Part shown: positions 8,294 through 17,937 of the stretch, in pieces | How positions within the stretch are numbered: position 1 is the first letter of the stretch | Layout: each line of letters begins with the position of its first letter | The notes under the pieces: generated by a model | Told to the model about the DNA's origin: nothing | The model's input: only the letters and a program-made list of their open reading frames with translations | The model's database searches: none | Program-made: the position numbers and the translations under genes | Source: Lentisphaerae bacterium GWF2_38_69 | Lineage (GTDB): Bacteria > Verrucomicrobiota > Lentisphaeria > Victivallales > GWF2-38-69 | Assembly: GCA_001803205.1 (NCBI GenBank) | Contig: MHBE01000055.1 | Coordinates: forward strand, 1-61,641 | DNA: 61,641 bases | Reading direction: 5' to 3'

Positions 8294-10120
8294 TTGACAG
8301 AGATTTCACAAAGATACAGGACAATCCATTGTGGCAGAATAGGAGAGAGTGATATTGACAGAAAAATAAAGGTTTCAGGCTGGATACACAGTGTAAGAGA
8401 TCATGGCGGAATTATTTTTATTGATCTCAGAGATTTTAGCGGCCTGGTTCAGGTAGTAATAGATCCAAAGATGAGTTTTTATCAGAGTCTTGAAAACTGG
8501 AGACTGGAAACAGTCGTGTGTTTTAATGGAACTATCATAGCCAGAACCAAAGAAACTGTCAATTCAAAATTAAGCACTGGAGCAATTGAACTTGTCGCTG
8601 AAGATATGGAAGTTTTAGGCGAATCAGAAGTTCTTCCTTTTCAGATTGCAAAAGATGACTGCGCGCCGGAACACTTAAGACTTAAATACCGCTTTCTAGA
8701 CCTTAGAAGAGAAAAACTCCGTAATAACATATTCCTGAGAGGAAATGTCATTTCTGAAATCAGAGATAAAATGAGGCAGTTGGGGTTTTTCGAATTTCAA
8801 ACCCCAATTCTTACCAGCAGCTCTCCTGAAGGAGCAAGAGACTACCTTGTCCCTAGCCGAATTCATCCTGGAAAATTTTATGCGCTTCCGCAAGCGCCGC
8901 AACAATTTAAACAGCTTCTGATGGTAGCAGGCTTTGACAGATATTTTCAGATTGCACCATGTTTCAGAGATGAAGATGCCAGAGCTGACAGATCCCCGGG
9001 AGAGTTCTATCAATTGGATGTGGAAATGAGTTTTGTGACCCAGGATGATGTATTTCAAGCGATGGAAGAGCTTATGACACATCTCTTCAAAAAATTCTCC
9101 ACTAAAAAAGTTACAGCTACTCCTTTCCCAAGGATATCTTACAGAGAGGCAATGCTTAAATATGGATGTGATAAGCCTGACCTAAGAAACCCATTAACTA
9201 TAATCGATGTTTCTAAAATTTTCGAAAACAGCGCATTCAACGCTTTCTCAGGTGTTGTTAAGAAAGGAGGCGTTGTCAGAGCAGTTAAAGTTCCTGGGAT
9301 TTCCGCTCAGCCTAGAAAATTCTTCGACGATATGGTTAAGTTTGCCCAGGAAGTCGGCTCAAAAGGTTTGGGGTATATTGTATTTGAAACAGAGCAGCTC
9401 AAAAGCCCGATTGTTAAGTTCCTTTCCGAAACAGAGATTGCAAGCATCAGAACAGAAGCGCAGATTTCAGACGGAGATGTAATATTTTTTGTAGCTGAAA
9501 AAGAACAGAAGGCCGCTGAAATAGCTGGCAAAGTAAGAACTGAACTAGCTACTAGACTTAACCTGATTGAAAAAGACTGCTTCAAATTCTGCTGGATTGT
9601 GGACTTTCCCATGTTTGAATTGGATCCTGAAACAAATGCCATTGCATTCAGTCATAACCCATTCTCAATGCCTCAAGGAGGAATGGATTCCTTGGTGAAC
9701 AAAAATCCTCTTGATATTCTTGCATATCAGTACGACATAGTTTGCAACGGCATAGAGCTTTCAAGCGGCGCCATCAGAAACCATAGACCGGAAATTATGT
9801 ATAAGGCATTTGAAATTTGCGGATATGGGAAAGAAACAGTCAATAATAAATTTGGCGGAATGATCAATGCCTTTAAGTTCGGAGCTCCTCCTCACGGCGG
9901 TATAGCTCCGGGAGTAGATAGGATGGTAATGCTTCTTGCAGATGAACCTAATATTCGTGAAGTCATAGCTTTCCCATTCAATCAACAGGCTCAGGATCTG
10001 ATGATGAATGCTCCTTCCGAGGTTACGGAAAAACAGCTTCGTGAATTGCATATAAAAGTAGAAATGCCCAAAAAGATACATGTTCAAGAACCTTTAAAAT
10101 CAAAGGAGCCTGAACAATGA
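8294..10120 (+). CDS. aspS: Aspartyl-tRNA synthetase (bacterial type, with GAD domain)
   Basis: Class II synthetase charging tRNA-Asp; 608 residues is the bacterial length. An N-terminal OB-fold anticodon-binding domain (residues ~1-110) is followed by the catalytic domain with motif 2 [20 protein letters not shown], the inserted GAD domain in the middle, and motif 3 [15 protein letters not shown]. The start codon is TTG at 8294, supported by AGGAG at 8281-8285. His37, in VRDHGG, aligns with the histidine linked to relaxed (Asp/Asn) tRNA recognition in Pseudomonas AspRS, so the enzyme may be non-discriminating; this is inference. pepD overlaps its stop by four bases, indicating translational coupling. 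Confidence 0.96.
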   Translation: MTEISQRYRTIHCGRIGESDIDRKIKVSGWIHSVRDHGGIIFIDLRDFSGLVQVVIDPKMSFYQSLENWRLETVVCFNGTIIARTKETVNSKLSTGAIELVAEDMEVLGESEVLPFQIAKDDCAPEHLRLKYRFLDLRREKLRNNIFLRGNVISEIRDKMRQLGFFEFQTPILTSSSPEGARDYLVPSRIHPGKFYALPQAPQQFKQLLMVAGFDRYFQIAPCFRDEDARADRSPGEFYQLDVEMSFVTQDDVFQAMEELMTHLFKKFSTKKVTATPFPRISYREAMLKYGCDKPDLRNPLTIIDVSKIFENSAFNAFSGVVKKGGVVRAVKVPGISAQPRKFFDDMVKFAQEVGSKGLGYIVFETEQLKSPIVKFLSETEIASIRTEAQISDGDVIFFVAEKEQKAAEIAGKVRTELATRLNLIEKDCFKFCWIVDFPMFELDPETNAIAFSHNPFSMPQGGMDSLVNKNPLDILAYQYDIVCNGIELSSGAIRNHRPEIMYKAFEICGYGKETVNNKFGGMINAFKFGAPPHGGIAPGVDRMVMLLADEPNIREVIAFPFNQQAQDLMMNAPSEVTEKQLRELHIKVEMPKKIHVQEPLKSKEPEQ

Positions 10121-11580
10121 AAAATATAAATAATGGCGACTCTCTCAAGCCAACATCAGTCTGGAATAATTTTGATAAAATTCTTGATTATCCTCATCCT
10201 TCTAAACACGAGGAAAAACTTGCTAATTTTATATACGATTTCGGAAAAGGACTTGGTTTGGAAACTCATCGCGACGCAATCGGGAATATACTTATAAAAA
10301 AAGAGCCTTCCAGTCCTGAATTCGCTGGAAAAGCTACTGTTACGCTGCAGTCCCATATAGACATGGTTCCTCAGAAAGCTGAAGGCAAAATTTTTGATTT
10401 TAAAAAAGATACAATAAAGGCTTATGTAGATGGGAAATTTGTCAAAGCAGATGGCACTACGCTTGGGGCTGACAACTGCATTGGAGTAGCTATCATAATG
10501 AGCCTTCTTGAGTCTAAAGATGTTGATCATGGCCCTATTGAAGGCTTTTTTACAATCGATGAAGAAGCAGGAATGACCGGAGTGAAAAATCTCAGACCCG
10601 ACTTTCTGAAGGGGAAATACCTTCTTAACCTCGATTCAGAAGAAGAAAATCAACTTTTCATTGGGTGCGCTGGCGGTATAGATACTGCTGGTGTTTTTAA
10701 ATACAAAAAAACTTCAATACCTCAGGGATATACTGCATACAAACTTACTATTTCAGGACTCAAAGGAGGACATTCAGGGGGAAATATCCATGAATATAGA
10801 GGGAATGCAATTAAGATGCTTGGTAGAATCCTTTATGAGGCGAAATCTGTTGCAAGTCTCAGTCTCTTTGATATAAATGGCGGCACACTCAGGAATGTAA
10901 TTCCTTCTCTAGCTTCTGCTGTTATTCTCGTAAAAATATCTGATGAAAAGGCTTTTATTGATAAAAACAATGATACTGCAGCAGCATTGAAAAAAGAGTA
11001 TCAATATGCCGCCCCAAACTTTACTTTCACGCAGACTAAAGAAAATCTTCCGTCCTATATGCTTGACCAGTATATCAGTAACAATATAATAAGCGCGATA
11101 CACGGATGTTTTGACGGTGTAGTAAGGATGGATGATAATCTACCGATAGTTGAAACTTCTTCCAATATGGGAGTGATTACAACAAGTGACACTGAAATAA
11201 AAATCAGACTCATGCAAAGAAGCTCAGTAGACTCTTCCCGTTATCTTGTTTCCTCAATGGCTGAAGCCATTTTTAGGCTCGCTAATGCTGATGATGTAGT
11301 AATTGACGGAGCTTATACCGGATGGAAACCGAATGTAAACTCACCTCTTCTGAAGACCTGCGTCGAAGTACATAAAGAAGTTTTAGGAATAGATCCTATG
11401 GTAACTGCAATTCACGCAGGACTTGAATGTGGTTTAATAAGCGCAGTTTACCCTGACATGGACATGATTTCGTTCGGACCAACTATTCTTGATGCCCACT
11501 CAATTAATGAAAGAGTTGAAATAGAATCTGTTGAAAAGGCATATAAATATGTCTGCGGGATTCTTAAAAAGGTAAAATAA
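10117..11580 (+). CDS. pepD: Cytosolic Xaa-His type dipeptidase, peptidase M20C
   Basis: Zinc-dependent aminoacyl-histidine dipeptidase acting on short peptides in the cytoplasm. 487 residues matches PepD. Metal-site motifs are visible: [12 protein letters not shown] (His, Asp), [14 protein letters not shown] (Asp), [10 protein letters not shown] (catalytic and metal glutamates), [19 protein letters not shown], and the C-terminal HAGLECGLI and [10 protein letters not shown]. The ATG overlaps the aspS stop (ATGA). The substrate range of M20C enzymes is broad, so the natural peptide is not defined. Confidence 0.92.
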   Translation: MKNINNGDSLKPTSVWNNFDKILDYPHPSKHEEKLANFIYDFGKGLGLETHRDAIGNILIKKEPSSPEFAGKATVTLQSHIDMVPQKAEGKIFDFKKDTIKAYVDGKFVKADGTTLGADNCIGVAIIMSLLESKDVDHGPIEGFFTIDEEAGMTGVKNLRPDFLKGKYLLNLDSEEENQLFIGCAGGIDTAGVFKYKKTSIPQGYTAYKLTISGLKGGHSGGNIHEYRGNAIKMLGRILYEAKSVASLSLFDINGGTLRNVIPSLASAVILVKISDEKAFIDKNNDTAAALKKEYQYAAPNFTFTQTKENLPSYMLDQYISNNIISAIHGCFDGVVRMDDNLPIVETSSNMGVITTSDTEIKIRLMQRSSVDSSRYLVSSMAEAIFRLANADDVVIDGAYTGWKPNVNSPLLKTCVEVHKEVLGIDPMVTAIHAGLECGLISAVYPDMDMISFGPTILDAHSINERVEIESVEKAYKYVCGILKKVK

Positions 11581-11595
11581 ACTACCTTGTTTTTA
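11566..11595. terminator. Small bidirectional terminator between convergent genes
   Basis: AAGGTA (11569-11574) and TACCTT (11583-11588) form a 6-bp stem with an 8-base loop, flanked by A-runs on the left and GTTTTT on the right. It overlaps the ends of pepD and the convergent transporter gene. The stem is short. Confidence 0.4.
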
Positions 11596-12475
11596 CTCCT
11601 ACTGTCAGCGAAAGAAAAATAGCAGCAAAGCCTGCAAGCGCTGACAGATGGAGCCTGTCCCCTAAGAATATAAAAGAAAGGGCTGTTGCAAAAACCGGTT
11701 CAAAATTATATATGAGGGTAGCAAAATGAGGAGCTATTATTTTCTGCCCGATAACCATTAATAAATATGGTATAATTCCTCCAAGGATTGCCAGATTCAG
11801 AATGTTTAGATAGATTATCGGTTTTGAAAGTGTAACAATCGTCCCGAAGTTTCCGGTAAAGAGACAGTATATAAAGCACATCACGCCCATAACTAAAAAG
11901 AAATTAAAAATAATAACAGGGCTCGAAAACTCGGAGGGAATTTTCTCTAAAAGAATAAAATAATATGAGTATCCAATAGCGCTTAACAATGCAAAAAATA
12001 TACCAGGACTAAAGTTATCCGGAAGATGAAAGCCATACGATATGAAATAGATTCCAAGTATTGAAAGTGCTACAGCAAGATAAAATCCACCCTTGAAATG
12101 TTTACCGTAAAATAATTTTTCAATCAAAGGAACAAACACTACAAACAAAGCGGAAATAAATGCGACATTCGACGCAGTAGTAAACTTTAGCGCTTCAGTC
12201 TGGACTATTGTCGCCAACGCACCTATTATTGAAAACGCAACAATAGTTTTATTCCTGAAAGATTTTATAAATCCTTGTATGATGCTTTTTCTGAATACCA
12301 ATAACATAACGAATAAAGATATTATCACTCTGTAAAGAAGGATAGCGCTGACTGAAAGCTCATGAACAAGCACTTTCCCTGTTACAAAAGTACTGCCCCA
12401 GAAAAAAGCAGCTACAAAGAGGACACTTAAACCAAACGCAATATTCTTTTTATTATTTGTTTTTGCCAACGGCAT
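11582..12475 (-). CDS. EamA/DMT-family inner-membrane transporter
   Basis: 297 residues with about ten hydrophobic segments arranged as two EamA repeats (roughly residues 12-145 and 155-295). The first segment holds FFWGSTFVTGKVLV, the typical start of the family. Members export or import small metabolites (amino acids, cofactors, sugars); the substrate cannot be read from sequence. It lies three bases after a QueD/PTPS-like gene on the same strand, so the two are likely co-transcribed, hinting at a pterin or 7-deazapurine link; this is speculative. Confidence 0.85.
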   Translation of the reverse strand: MPLAKTNNKKNIAFGLSVLFVAAFFWGSTFVTGKVLVHELSVSAILLYRVIISLFVMLLVFRKSIIQGFIKSFRNKTIVAFSIIGALATIVQTEALKFTTASNVAFISALFVVFVPLIEKLFYGKHFKGGFYLAVALSILGIYFISYGFHLPDNFSPGIFFALLSAIGYSYYFILLEKIPSEFSSPVIIFNFFLVMGVMCFIYCLFTGNFGTIVTLSKPIIYLNILNLAILGGIIPYLLMVIGQKIIAPHFATLIYNFEPVFATALSFIFLGDRLHLSALAGFAAIFLSLTVGVKTR

Positions 12476-12478
12476 GAT

Positions 12479-12943
12479 CTATTCTCCGGAGTATTCTGCC
12501 CAACAGCTTGAGGTTTCCCAAACTCTCACTCTTTCAAGAAAGACATAATCACCAATAGCATAAGTAACACCATCTTTATTAGTATATACTTTTTCTCTGA
12601 TGAGCTGAGATTCGATATGCTTAAAAAAATATTCTGAGATTATTTCAGATGTAGGATCGGTATCAAACGGAATAACTCTTTCAAAGTTCTCTTTGAAATA
12701 GGAATAATGCTTTGAATTTTTATTTATGAGCATAGCATGGTCAAAAGAATCTATAAACTCTCCGAAAGCACTCTTTATAATTTGAAAATCACAAACCATG
12801 CTGTTTTCATCAAGTTTTTTTGAGGCAAGGACAATTTCGACTTTTCTGCTGTGCCCGTGAGGCATCCGACAGTTGCTGCTATTTTTGCTACTGGAAAGGA
12901 AGTGTCCTGTTTCTATCCACATTATTTTGCATATTCTGTACAT
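12479..12943 (-). CDS. queD: 6-carboxy-tetrahydropterin synthase / 6-pyruvoyl-tetrahydropterin synthase family protein
   Basis: Converts dihydroneopterin triphosphate to a tetrahydropterin, usually as the second step of queuosine (7-deazaguanine) synthesis. 154 residues. The zinc ligands His14, His29 and His31 are present, with the catalytic cysteine Cys25 in the family spacing Cys-x3-His-x-His. FDHAMLINKNSK and RVWETSSCWAEY supply the rest of the active site, including the terminal Glu. No queC, queE or folE is nearby, so queuosine versus pterin roles cannot be separated from context. The gene symbol is the most probable assignment. Confidence 0.8.
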   Translation of the reverse strand: MYRICKIMWIETGHFLSSSKNSSNCRMPHGHSRKVEIVLASKKLDENSMVCDFQIIKSAFGEFIDSFDHAMLINKNSKHYSYFKENFERVIPFDTDPTSEIISEYFFKHIESQLIREKVYTNKDGVTYAIGDYVFLERVRVWETSSCWAEYSGE

Positions 12944-13115
12944 AAAAACTCCATTGGTTTTTTATTGCTAATATCATAGGAGGAAGATTAATATATCAAT
13001 TGGTCTTAAAATAACTATAAACCAGATATATAATTGATGTTTTTGATAAAAGAAGCTAATGTAAAGAATTCTACTTTTCAATTAAAAAATACATATAACT
13101 CTATAAGATAACAAT

Positions 13116-13898
13116 ATGAGCGTTGAAAGACTAGTCCAAATAGTTCGCCATCTTCGTTCTCCTGAAGGATGCCCGTGGGACAAGAAACAGACCCATGAGT
13201 CTCTTAAGCCGATGCTTATCGAAGAAACAGCAGAACTTCTCGATGCTATAGATAATACTGACATTCATAACATCAAAGAAGAGCTTGGTGATATTTTAAT
13301 GCATATCGTTTTCCATTCTATTTTGGCTGAAGAACAAGGGCTTTTCACCTTTGAGGATGTAGCTGCAGAAGTTTCTGATAAAATGGAAAGAAGGCATCCC
13401 CACATTTTCGGAAAAAATCCTAAATTGGACAATCCAGAAGAGGTTATCAAACTATGGCAGGAAATAAAAGCTGAAGAAAAAAGTAAAAGCAAAACTAAAC
13501 AAAACAATTCAATTCTAGGACGAATTCCCAAGAATATGCCTGGCCTCATAAGAGCTGAGATGATACAGAAGAAAGCGCAGGAAGTCGGCTTTGACTGGAA
13601 AGATAAAGAAGGAGTCTTGAATAAAATCCAGGAAGAATTTCATGAGTTTAGAGTTGCATTACAAATTGGAAAATCTAATGGCATCGAGGAAGAAATCGGA
13701 GATATACTCTTTTCAATAGTTAATCTTTGCAGATTTCTGAAACTAAAACCTGCAGAAGAACTGCTCCAGAAAAGTTCAGACAAATTTACAAAAAGATTTC
13801 AGGCAATGGAAAAGTTAATAGATAAGGAAAATAAAAATTTTGAAAATTATTCGCTTGAAGAGCTCGAAACTCTTTGGCAAGAAGTTAAAAAGATATAA
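13116..13898 (+). CDS. mazG: Nucleoside triphosphate pyrophosphohydrolase MazG
   Basis: Hydrolyses (d)NTPs to monophosphates, a house-cleaning role. 260 residues in two MazG repeats. The N-terminal repeat opens LRSPEGCPWDKKQTHESLKP and has the metal-binding EETAELLDAID and EELGDILMHIVFHS. The second repeat has EEFHEFRVAL and EEIGDILFSIVNLCRFL. The ATG at 13116 lacks a strong ribosome binding site. It starts a long plus-strand run of metabolic genes, 30 bases before cimA. Confidence 0.95.
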   Translation: MSVERLVQIVRHLRSPEGCPWDKKQTHESLKPMLIEETAELLDAIDNTDIHNIKEELGDILMHIVFHSILAEEQGLFTFEDVAAEVSDKMERRHPHIFGKNPKLDNPEEVIKLWQEIKAEEKSKSKTKQNNSILGRIPKNMPGLIRAEMIQKKAQEVGFDWKDKEGVLNKIQEEFHEFRVALQIGKSNGIEEEIGDILFSIVNLCRFLKLKPAEELLQKSSDKFTKRFQAMEKLIDKENKNFENYSLEELETLWQEVKKI

Positions 13899-13927
13899 TA
13901 TCAAAATACACGAGAAAGGAAACAACT

Positions 13928-15508
13928 ATGTCTAATTTGGTTCAAGTAAGGATTTACGATACCACGCTCAGAGATGGTTCCCAGGCAGAAGGAATATCTT
14001 TTTCCAAAACAGACAAAGTCAGAATTGCTGAAGCTCTTGACAATTTCGGGGTATCTTACATTGAAGGCGGCTGGCCCGGTTCAAACCCAAAAGATATCTC
14101 CTTTTTCGATGCTGCTAAAAAAATAAAGTGGAAAAATGCAAAAATAGCAGCATTTGGAAGCACAAGACGCTTTTCGAATCCGGTAGAACAAGATGATAAT
14201 ATAAAGAAACTTCTTGAATCTGAAGCTCCTGCTGTAACGATTTTTGGCAAGTCCTGGCTTCTTCATGTAAGTACAGTCCTGAAAATTACACCTGAACAAA
14301 ATATCCAGATAATTGCTGATTCATGCGCATACCTGGCTTCTCATGAAAGAGAAGTAATATTCGATGCAGAACATTTTTTTGACGGTTATAAAGATGACCC
14401 TGATTATGCTAAAGAAATTCTTAAAACAGCAGTTAAAAATGGCGCTAAATCAGTTGTGTTATGCGATACAAACGGAGGAACTCTAGCCTCCCAAATTTCA
14501 GCTATTTGCTCGGATGTGATCCTCTCATTACCTAAAGATATCATTATAGGAATACACTGCCACAATGATTCAGATCTGGCAGTAGCCAACTCCATTTCAG
14601 CTGTGGAGGCAGGCATAAAGCATGTACAGGGAACTATTAATGGTTATGGCGAACGATGCGGAAATACTAATTTATGCTCCATTATTCCCGCACTTGAGCT
14701 GAAAATGGGAATGAAAACATTATTAACAAATAACATTTCAAAATTAAAAGAATTGAGTGTTTTTGTAGATGACATCGCAAATGTCAGACCAAATCATAGA
14801 CTTCCATATGTCGGAGAAAGTTCATTTGCCCATAAAGGAGGAATGCATGTAAATGCGGTTGACAAAAATCCAATCACATTTGAGCATGTAGATCCGTCTA
14901 AAATTGGCAACAAGAGAAGAATACTTGTCTCTGACCTTGCAGGCAAAACTAATATCATTAATAAGATTTCCGAGCACAAACTCGAACAGCTCTCAAATGA
15001 AGAAATAGTAGAAGTCCTTGCTGAACTTAAACGCATGGAAAATGAGGGATATGAATATGAAGCAGCGAGCGCTTCTTTCACTTTGCTCATGAACAAAGCT
15101 ACAAAGAAATTCAAACCTAATTTTTACCTGGAAGGGTACAGAGTGATTGTTGAGAAAAGAGGACACAGTGAGCCATGCCTTACTGAAGCGACCGTTAAAG
15201 TTAATGTGGACAAAGACCTTGAGATTATGGCTGCTGAAGGAGATGGCCCTGTAAACGCCCTTGATAAAGCGCTGAGAAAGGCACTTGAAAGGTTTTTCCC
15301 TGAAATTTCAGCTATTCGTCTTACCGACTATAAAGTCAGGATTCTTGAAGGAGAGAACAGCACATCAGCCAAAACAAGAGTTCTCATAGAAACAACTGAT
15401 GGCACTTCCTCCTGGTCAACTGTAGGGGTTAGCGAAAATATAATTGAAGCATCATGGGAAGCTTTGGTTGATTCAGTTGAGTATTTTCTTCAAAAGAAAG
15501 GCAAATAA
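13928..15508 (+). CDS. cimA: (R)-citramalate synthase
   Basis: Condenses pyruvate and acetyl-CoA to citramalate, opening the threonine-independent route to isoleucine. 526 residues: an HMGL-like TIM barrel (1 to ~280) with IYDTTLRDGSQAEGISFS and metal-binding GIHCHNDSDLAVANS, a linker, and a LeuA-type regulatory domain (~395-525) that would bind isoleucine. Length and DTTLRDGSQAEGI fit the CimA group rather than 2-isopropylmalate synthase, which typically reads RDGEQ. An AGGA ribosome binding site precedes the ATG. Confidence 0.93.
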   Translation: MSNLVQVRIYDTTLRDGSQAEGISFSKTDKVRIAEALDNFGVSYIEGGWPGSNPKDISFFDAAKKIKWKNAKIAAFGSTRRFSNPVEQDDNIKKLLESEAPAVTIFGKSWLLHVSTVLKITPEQNIQIIADSCAYLASHEREVIFDAEHFFDGYKDDPDYAKEILKTAVKNGAKSVVLCDTNGGTLASQISAICSDVILSLPKDIIIGIHCHNDSDLAVANSISAVEAGIKHVQGTINGYGERCGNTNLCSIIPALELKMGMKTLLTNNISKLKELSVFVDDIANVRPNHRLPYVGESSFAHKGGMHVNAVDKNPITFEHVDPSKIGNKRRILVSDLAGKTNIINKISEHKLEQLSNEEIVEVLAELKRMENEGYEYEAASASFTLLMNKATKKFKPNFYLEGYRVIVEKRGHSEPCLTEATVKVNVDKDLEIMAAEGDGPVNALDKALRKALERFFPEISAIRLTDYKVRILEGENSTSAKTRVLIETTDGTSSWSTVGVSENIIEASWEALVDSVEYFLQKKGK

Positions 15509-15534
15509 TTTTTATCTAAAGGAATATTTATTTG

Positions 15535-15921
15535 ATGAACTCCATGTATTTCTGCTTCAGAAAACCCATTTTGATTTTTTTATTTTCCGGAATCCTCATT
15601 TTCTCTTTCCCTATACCGAAGGCAAAAGCAATGGAGCCTGTAACGATAACTATGCTCGCCATTATTCTGGCTCCTTACGCTATTCAGGCAGCAAAGTATA
15701 TTGGCAAAGGGATGGTAAGAACCATTCCATGCTGGATAAACCAGGGAAAGGAGCTTTTTAATATTCTGAAACTTCCCCTTGGGTTATTGCAGTTTACACT
15801 TGGAGCTCCATTTGGATACTTCTGGAACGGCCTCTCTAATTCCTGGACAGGCTTGATTGCGCCATTTATGTTTTTTTATGAATTCATGTGCTTGCCTCTA
15901 TACTTCTTCGGATTCAAATAA
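15535..15921 (+). CDS. Small secreted or membrane hydrophobic protein of unknown function
   Basis: About 128 residues. A positively charged start and hydrophobic stretch (roughly residues 9-27) followed by PKAKA look like a cleavable signal peptide. The mature part has further hydrophobic segments around ALAPYAIQAAKYIGKG-like sequence and near the C-terminus, ending LPLYFFGFK. No known domain recognised. The ATG at 15535 is preceded by AAAGGA; an in-frame TTG lies just before. It sits between cimA and a DUF721 gene, two bases from the latter's start, so it is probably co-expressed with it. Confidence 0.6.
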   Translation: MNSMYFCFRKPILIFLFSGILIFSFPIPKAKAMEPVTITMLAIILAPYAIQAAKYIGKGMVRTIPCWINQGKELFNILKLPLGLLQFTLGAPFGYFWNGLSNSWTGLIAPFMFFYEFMCLPLYFFGFK

Positions 15922-15923
15922 TT

Positions 15924-16361
15924 ATGCCTGACTTTTCTAAAGATGATCAGAAAATGTACTCATCGTTAAGGAGAATCAAACGGCGACGCATCAATGAAAT
16001 AGGCTCACTTCTAAAAGAGTGGTACGGAGAAGAAAGAAGCAAAAGTGAAATAGTATCTTATTTCCCGAAAGTTGTTTCTGTTAAGGAAGTTCTCTCGAAA
16101 ATAGTTTCAAATGAAAATTATCATGAAATAGAGCTGCTTGGAAAAATTCAAAAATCATGGACGGAACTAGTCGGCCAGGAAATAAGTTCAAATTCGAAAC
16201 CTCTCTCTCTCAAGGATGGAAATCTTACTATACAGGCTAAGAACAACGCTTGGCTCGCAGAACTTAAGACTTTTTATGGTAGAATTATTGAAACAAAGAT
16301 ATTATCCGCATTTAAGAATTCAAAACTTAAAAAAATTTATTTCGTTTCAGCGGGAAAATAA
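15924..16361 (+). CDS. DUF721 (DciA-like) family protein
   Basis: 145 residues. The conserved core is WTELVGQEISSNSKPLSLKDGNLTIQAKNNAWLAELK, shown here only in part: W at the start of the helix, VG, then L-x-V/I-x-A-x-N-x-W-x-x-EL. The N-terminal half is basic (RRIKRRRINEIG). DUF721 proteins include DciA, which loads the replicative helicase in many bacteria, and uncharacterised relatives. The ATG at 15924, two bases after the previous stop, fits better than an upstream ATG at 15888 that would overlap the preceding gene by 34 bases. Confidence 0.75.
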   Translation: MPDFSKDDQKMYSSLRRIKRRRINEIGSLLKEWYGEERSKSEIVSYFPKVVSVKEVLSKIVSNENYHEIELLGKIQKSWTELVGQEISSNSKPLSLKDGNLTIQAKNNAWLAELKTFYGRIIETKILSAFKNSKLKKIYFVSAGK

Positions 16362-16369
16362 AGATCCAG

Positions 16370-17350
16370 ATGAATCTTGTCGAACTTAGAAATGTTTCAA
16401 AATACTACAGAGTCAAAGAATCTGCCTTTGATAAAACCAAGCTTCTGAAAGCAGTTGATGATATATCTTTGATTATTAAAGAAAAAGAAACTGTCGGCCT
16501 TGTTGGCGAGAGCGGATGCGGGAAATCAACATTAGGCAAGCTCATTGTAAAACTTGAAAAGCCCTCAGAGGGTGAAATCATTTTGAACAATACTAATCTT
16601 TGGATTTCTAAAACAAAGGATTTAAAAAAGCTCAACGGTTTTTATCAGATGATATTTCAGGATCCCTATAACTCTCTAAATCCTCAAAAAAGAGTTTATG
16701 ATATTCTTGAGGAAATATTGAGACTATTCACTTCTGAAACAATTGAAAAAAGACAAAATAAAATATTAAAAATCCTCGATCTGGTCGGCCTGAAAGAAGA
16801 ACATCTCTTCAGATATCCCAGACAATTCAGCGGAGGGCAGCGACAGAGAATTGGCATTGCAAGAGCTTTAGCAGTTAATCCCAGGATCATTGTAGCAGAC
16901 GAACCTGTATCATCATTAGATGTAAGCATTCAGGCTCAAATCATTAATCTGTTTGCGGAAATCCAAGATCAAACAGGGGTATCTTTTCTTTTTATCTCTC
17001 ATGATCTTGCAGTCATTGAGAGTATTTGTGATAGAATCATGGTTATGTATCTTGGTAGAATAGTTGAATCAGGAAGAGCTGAAGATGTCATAGGACACCC
17101 ATGTCATCCGTACACAAAAGCTTTAATAGAAGCCATACCTGTTCCCGATTTAAATAAAAAAATTAAAGTTACAAGAATGCAAAAAATATCTTCTCCGGTT
17201 AATCTACCTAAAGGATGCCGTTTCAACGACAGATGCCTCATCGTAATTGATAAGTGTTTTAATGAAGAACCTGAACTGGAATTGCTCTCGGATAGAAATG
17301 AGCACTATTGCGCCTGCTTTTTAAAAGACATAAATAAGGGAAACAAATGA
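16370..17350 (+). CDS. Oligopeptide/dipeptide ABC transporter ATP-binding protein (OppF/DppF type)
   Basis: 326-residue ATPase. Walker A GESGCGKST is near residues 45-53, the Q-loop is in MIFQDPYNSLNPQKR, the signature is FSGGQRQRIGIARAL, and Walker B is IIVADEPVSSLD. The C-terminal extension has CRFNDRC and later cysteines, as in the oligo/dipeptide transporter C-terminal domain. It would power peptide uptake at the inner membrane. No permease, binding protein or OppD partner is beside it, so it is an orphan here. Its stop overlaps the rsmD start by four bases. Confidence 0.9.
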   Translation: MNLVELRNVSKYYRVKESAFDKTKLLKAVDDISLIIKEKETVGLVGESGCGKSTLGKLIVKLEKPSEGEIILNNTNLWISKTKDLKKLNGFYQMIFQDPYNSLNPQKRVYDILEEILRLFTSETIEKRQNKILKILDLVGLKEEHLFRYPRQFSGGQRQRIGIARALAVNPRIIVADEPVSSLDVSIQAQIINLFAEIQDQTGVSFLFISHDLAVIESICDRIMVMYLGRIVESGRAEDVIGHPCHPYTKALIEAIPVPDLNKKIKVTRMQKISSPVNLPKGCRFNDRCLIVIDKCFNEEPELELLSDRNEHYCACFLKDINKGNK

Positions 17351-17919
17351 ATATTATTTCAGGGGTTGCAAGAGGCATAAGACTGGAAGTTCCTAACGGA
17401 CTATCAGTAAGACCTACATCAGTTCTCGCAAGAAAATCCCTCTTTGATTCGATAAGAAACTTTCAAAATTTTACAGTAGTAGATCTTTTTGCCGGTAGTG
17501 GAGCATTGGGACTTGAAGCTGCAAGCAGAGGAGCTTCTTCCGTTTATTTTTTTGAGAATTCAAAGCTTCATTCTGAATTTTTAAAAGCTAACATAGAGAA
17601 AGTTATAAAATCCGGAGTTGCCGCAAATCTAAAACAAATAAAGGCTGATGCCCTTGAAGCGCATAAAAATATTCCTGAAATTGCAGGTAAAATAGATTTA
17701 ATTTTTGCCGATCCTCCTTACAATATTTCTTCAGAAGTATTAGATTCTCTGTTAAACGATGATGGCTTTTCTGTTTGGGCAGGAGATGCATTATTCATTT
17801 TTGAAATGCCATCGGAATCTAGCAGAAGACCTAGACTGGAGAACATAAAGTTATGGTCAATAGTTGGTAAACGCAGTTTTGGTCAATCTGTTTTTATCTT
17901 TTTAAAAATAATAAGTTAG
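17347..17919 (+). CDS. rsmD: 16S rRNA (guanine966-N2)-methyltransferase RsmD
   Basis: 190 residues. The N-terminal ISGVARGIRLEVP and RPTSVLARKSLFDSI are the family's RNA-binding start. SAM-binding motif I is VVDLFAGSGALGLEAASRGA and the catalytic motif is FADPPYN. It is coupled to the ABC ATPase (ATGA overlap) and followed by coaD 18 bases later; rsmD-coaD is a very common pair. Confidence 0.93.
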   Translation: MNIISGVARGIRLEVPNGLSVRPTSVLARKSLFDSIRNFQNFTVVDLFAGSGALGLEAASRGASSVYFFENSKLHSEFLKANIEKVIKSGVAANLKQIKADALEAHKNIPEIAGKIDLIFADPPYNISSEVLDSLLNDDGFSVWAGDALFIFEMPSESSRRPRLENIKLWSIVGKRSFGQSVFIFLKIIS

Positions 17920-17937
17920 AACCTTTAGGATTTACGA

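Noticed and set aside
8696-9082. Antisense open frames inside aspS and other long genes
   Set aside because: They lie wholly within well-identified genes, lack ribosome binding sites and have composition expected for shadows of the coding frame.
15888-15923. Upstream ATG for the DUF721 gene
   Set aside because: It would overlap the preceding gene; the ATG at 15924 directly follows the stop and gives the normal basic N-terminus.
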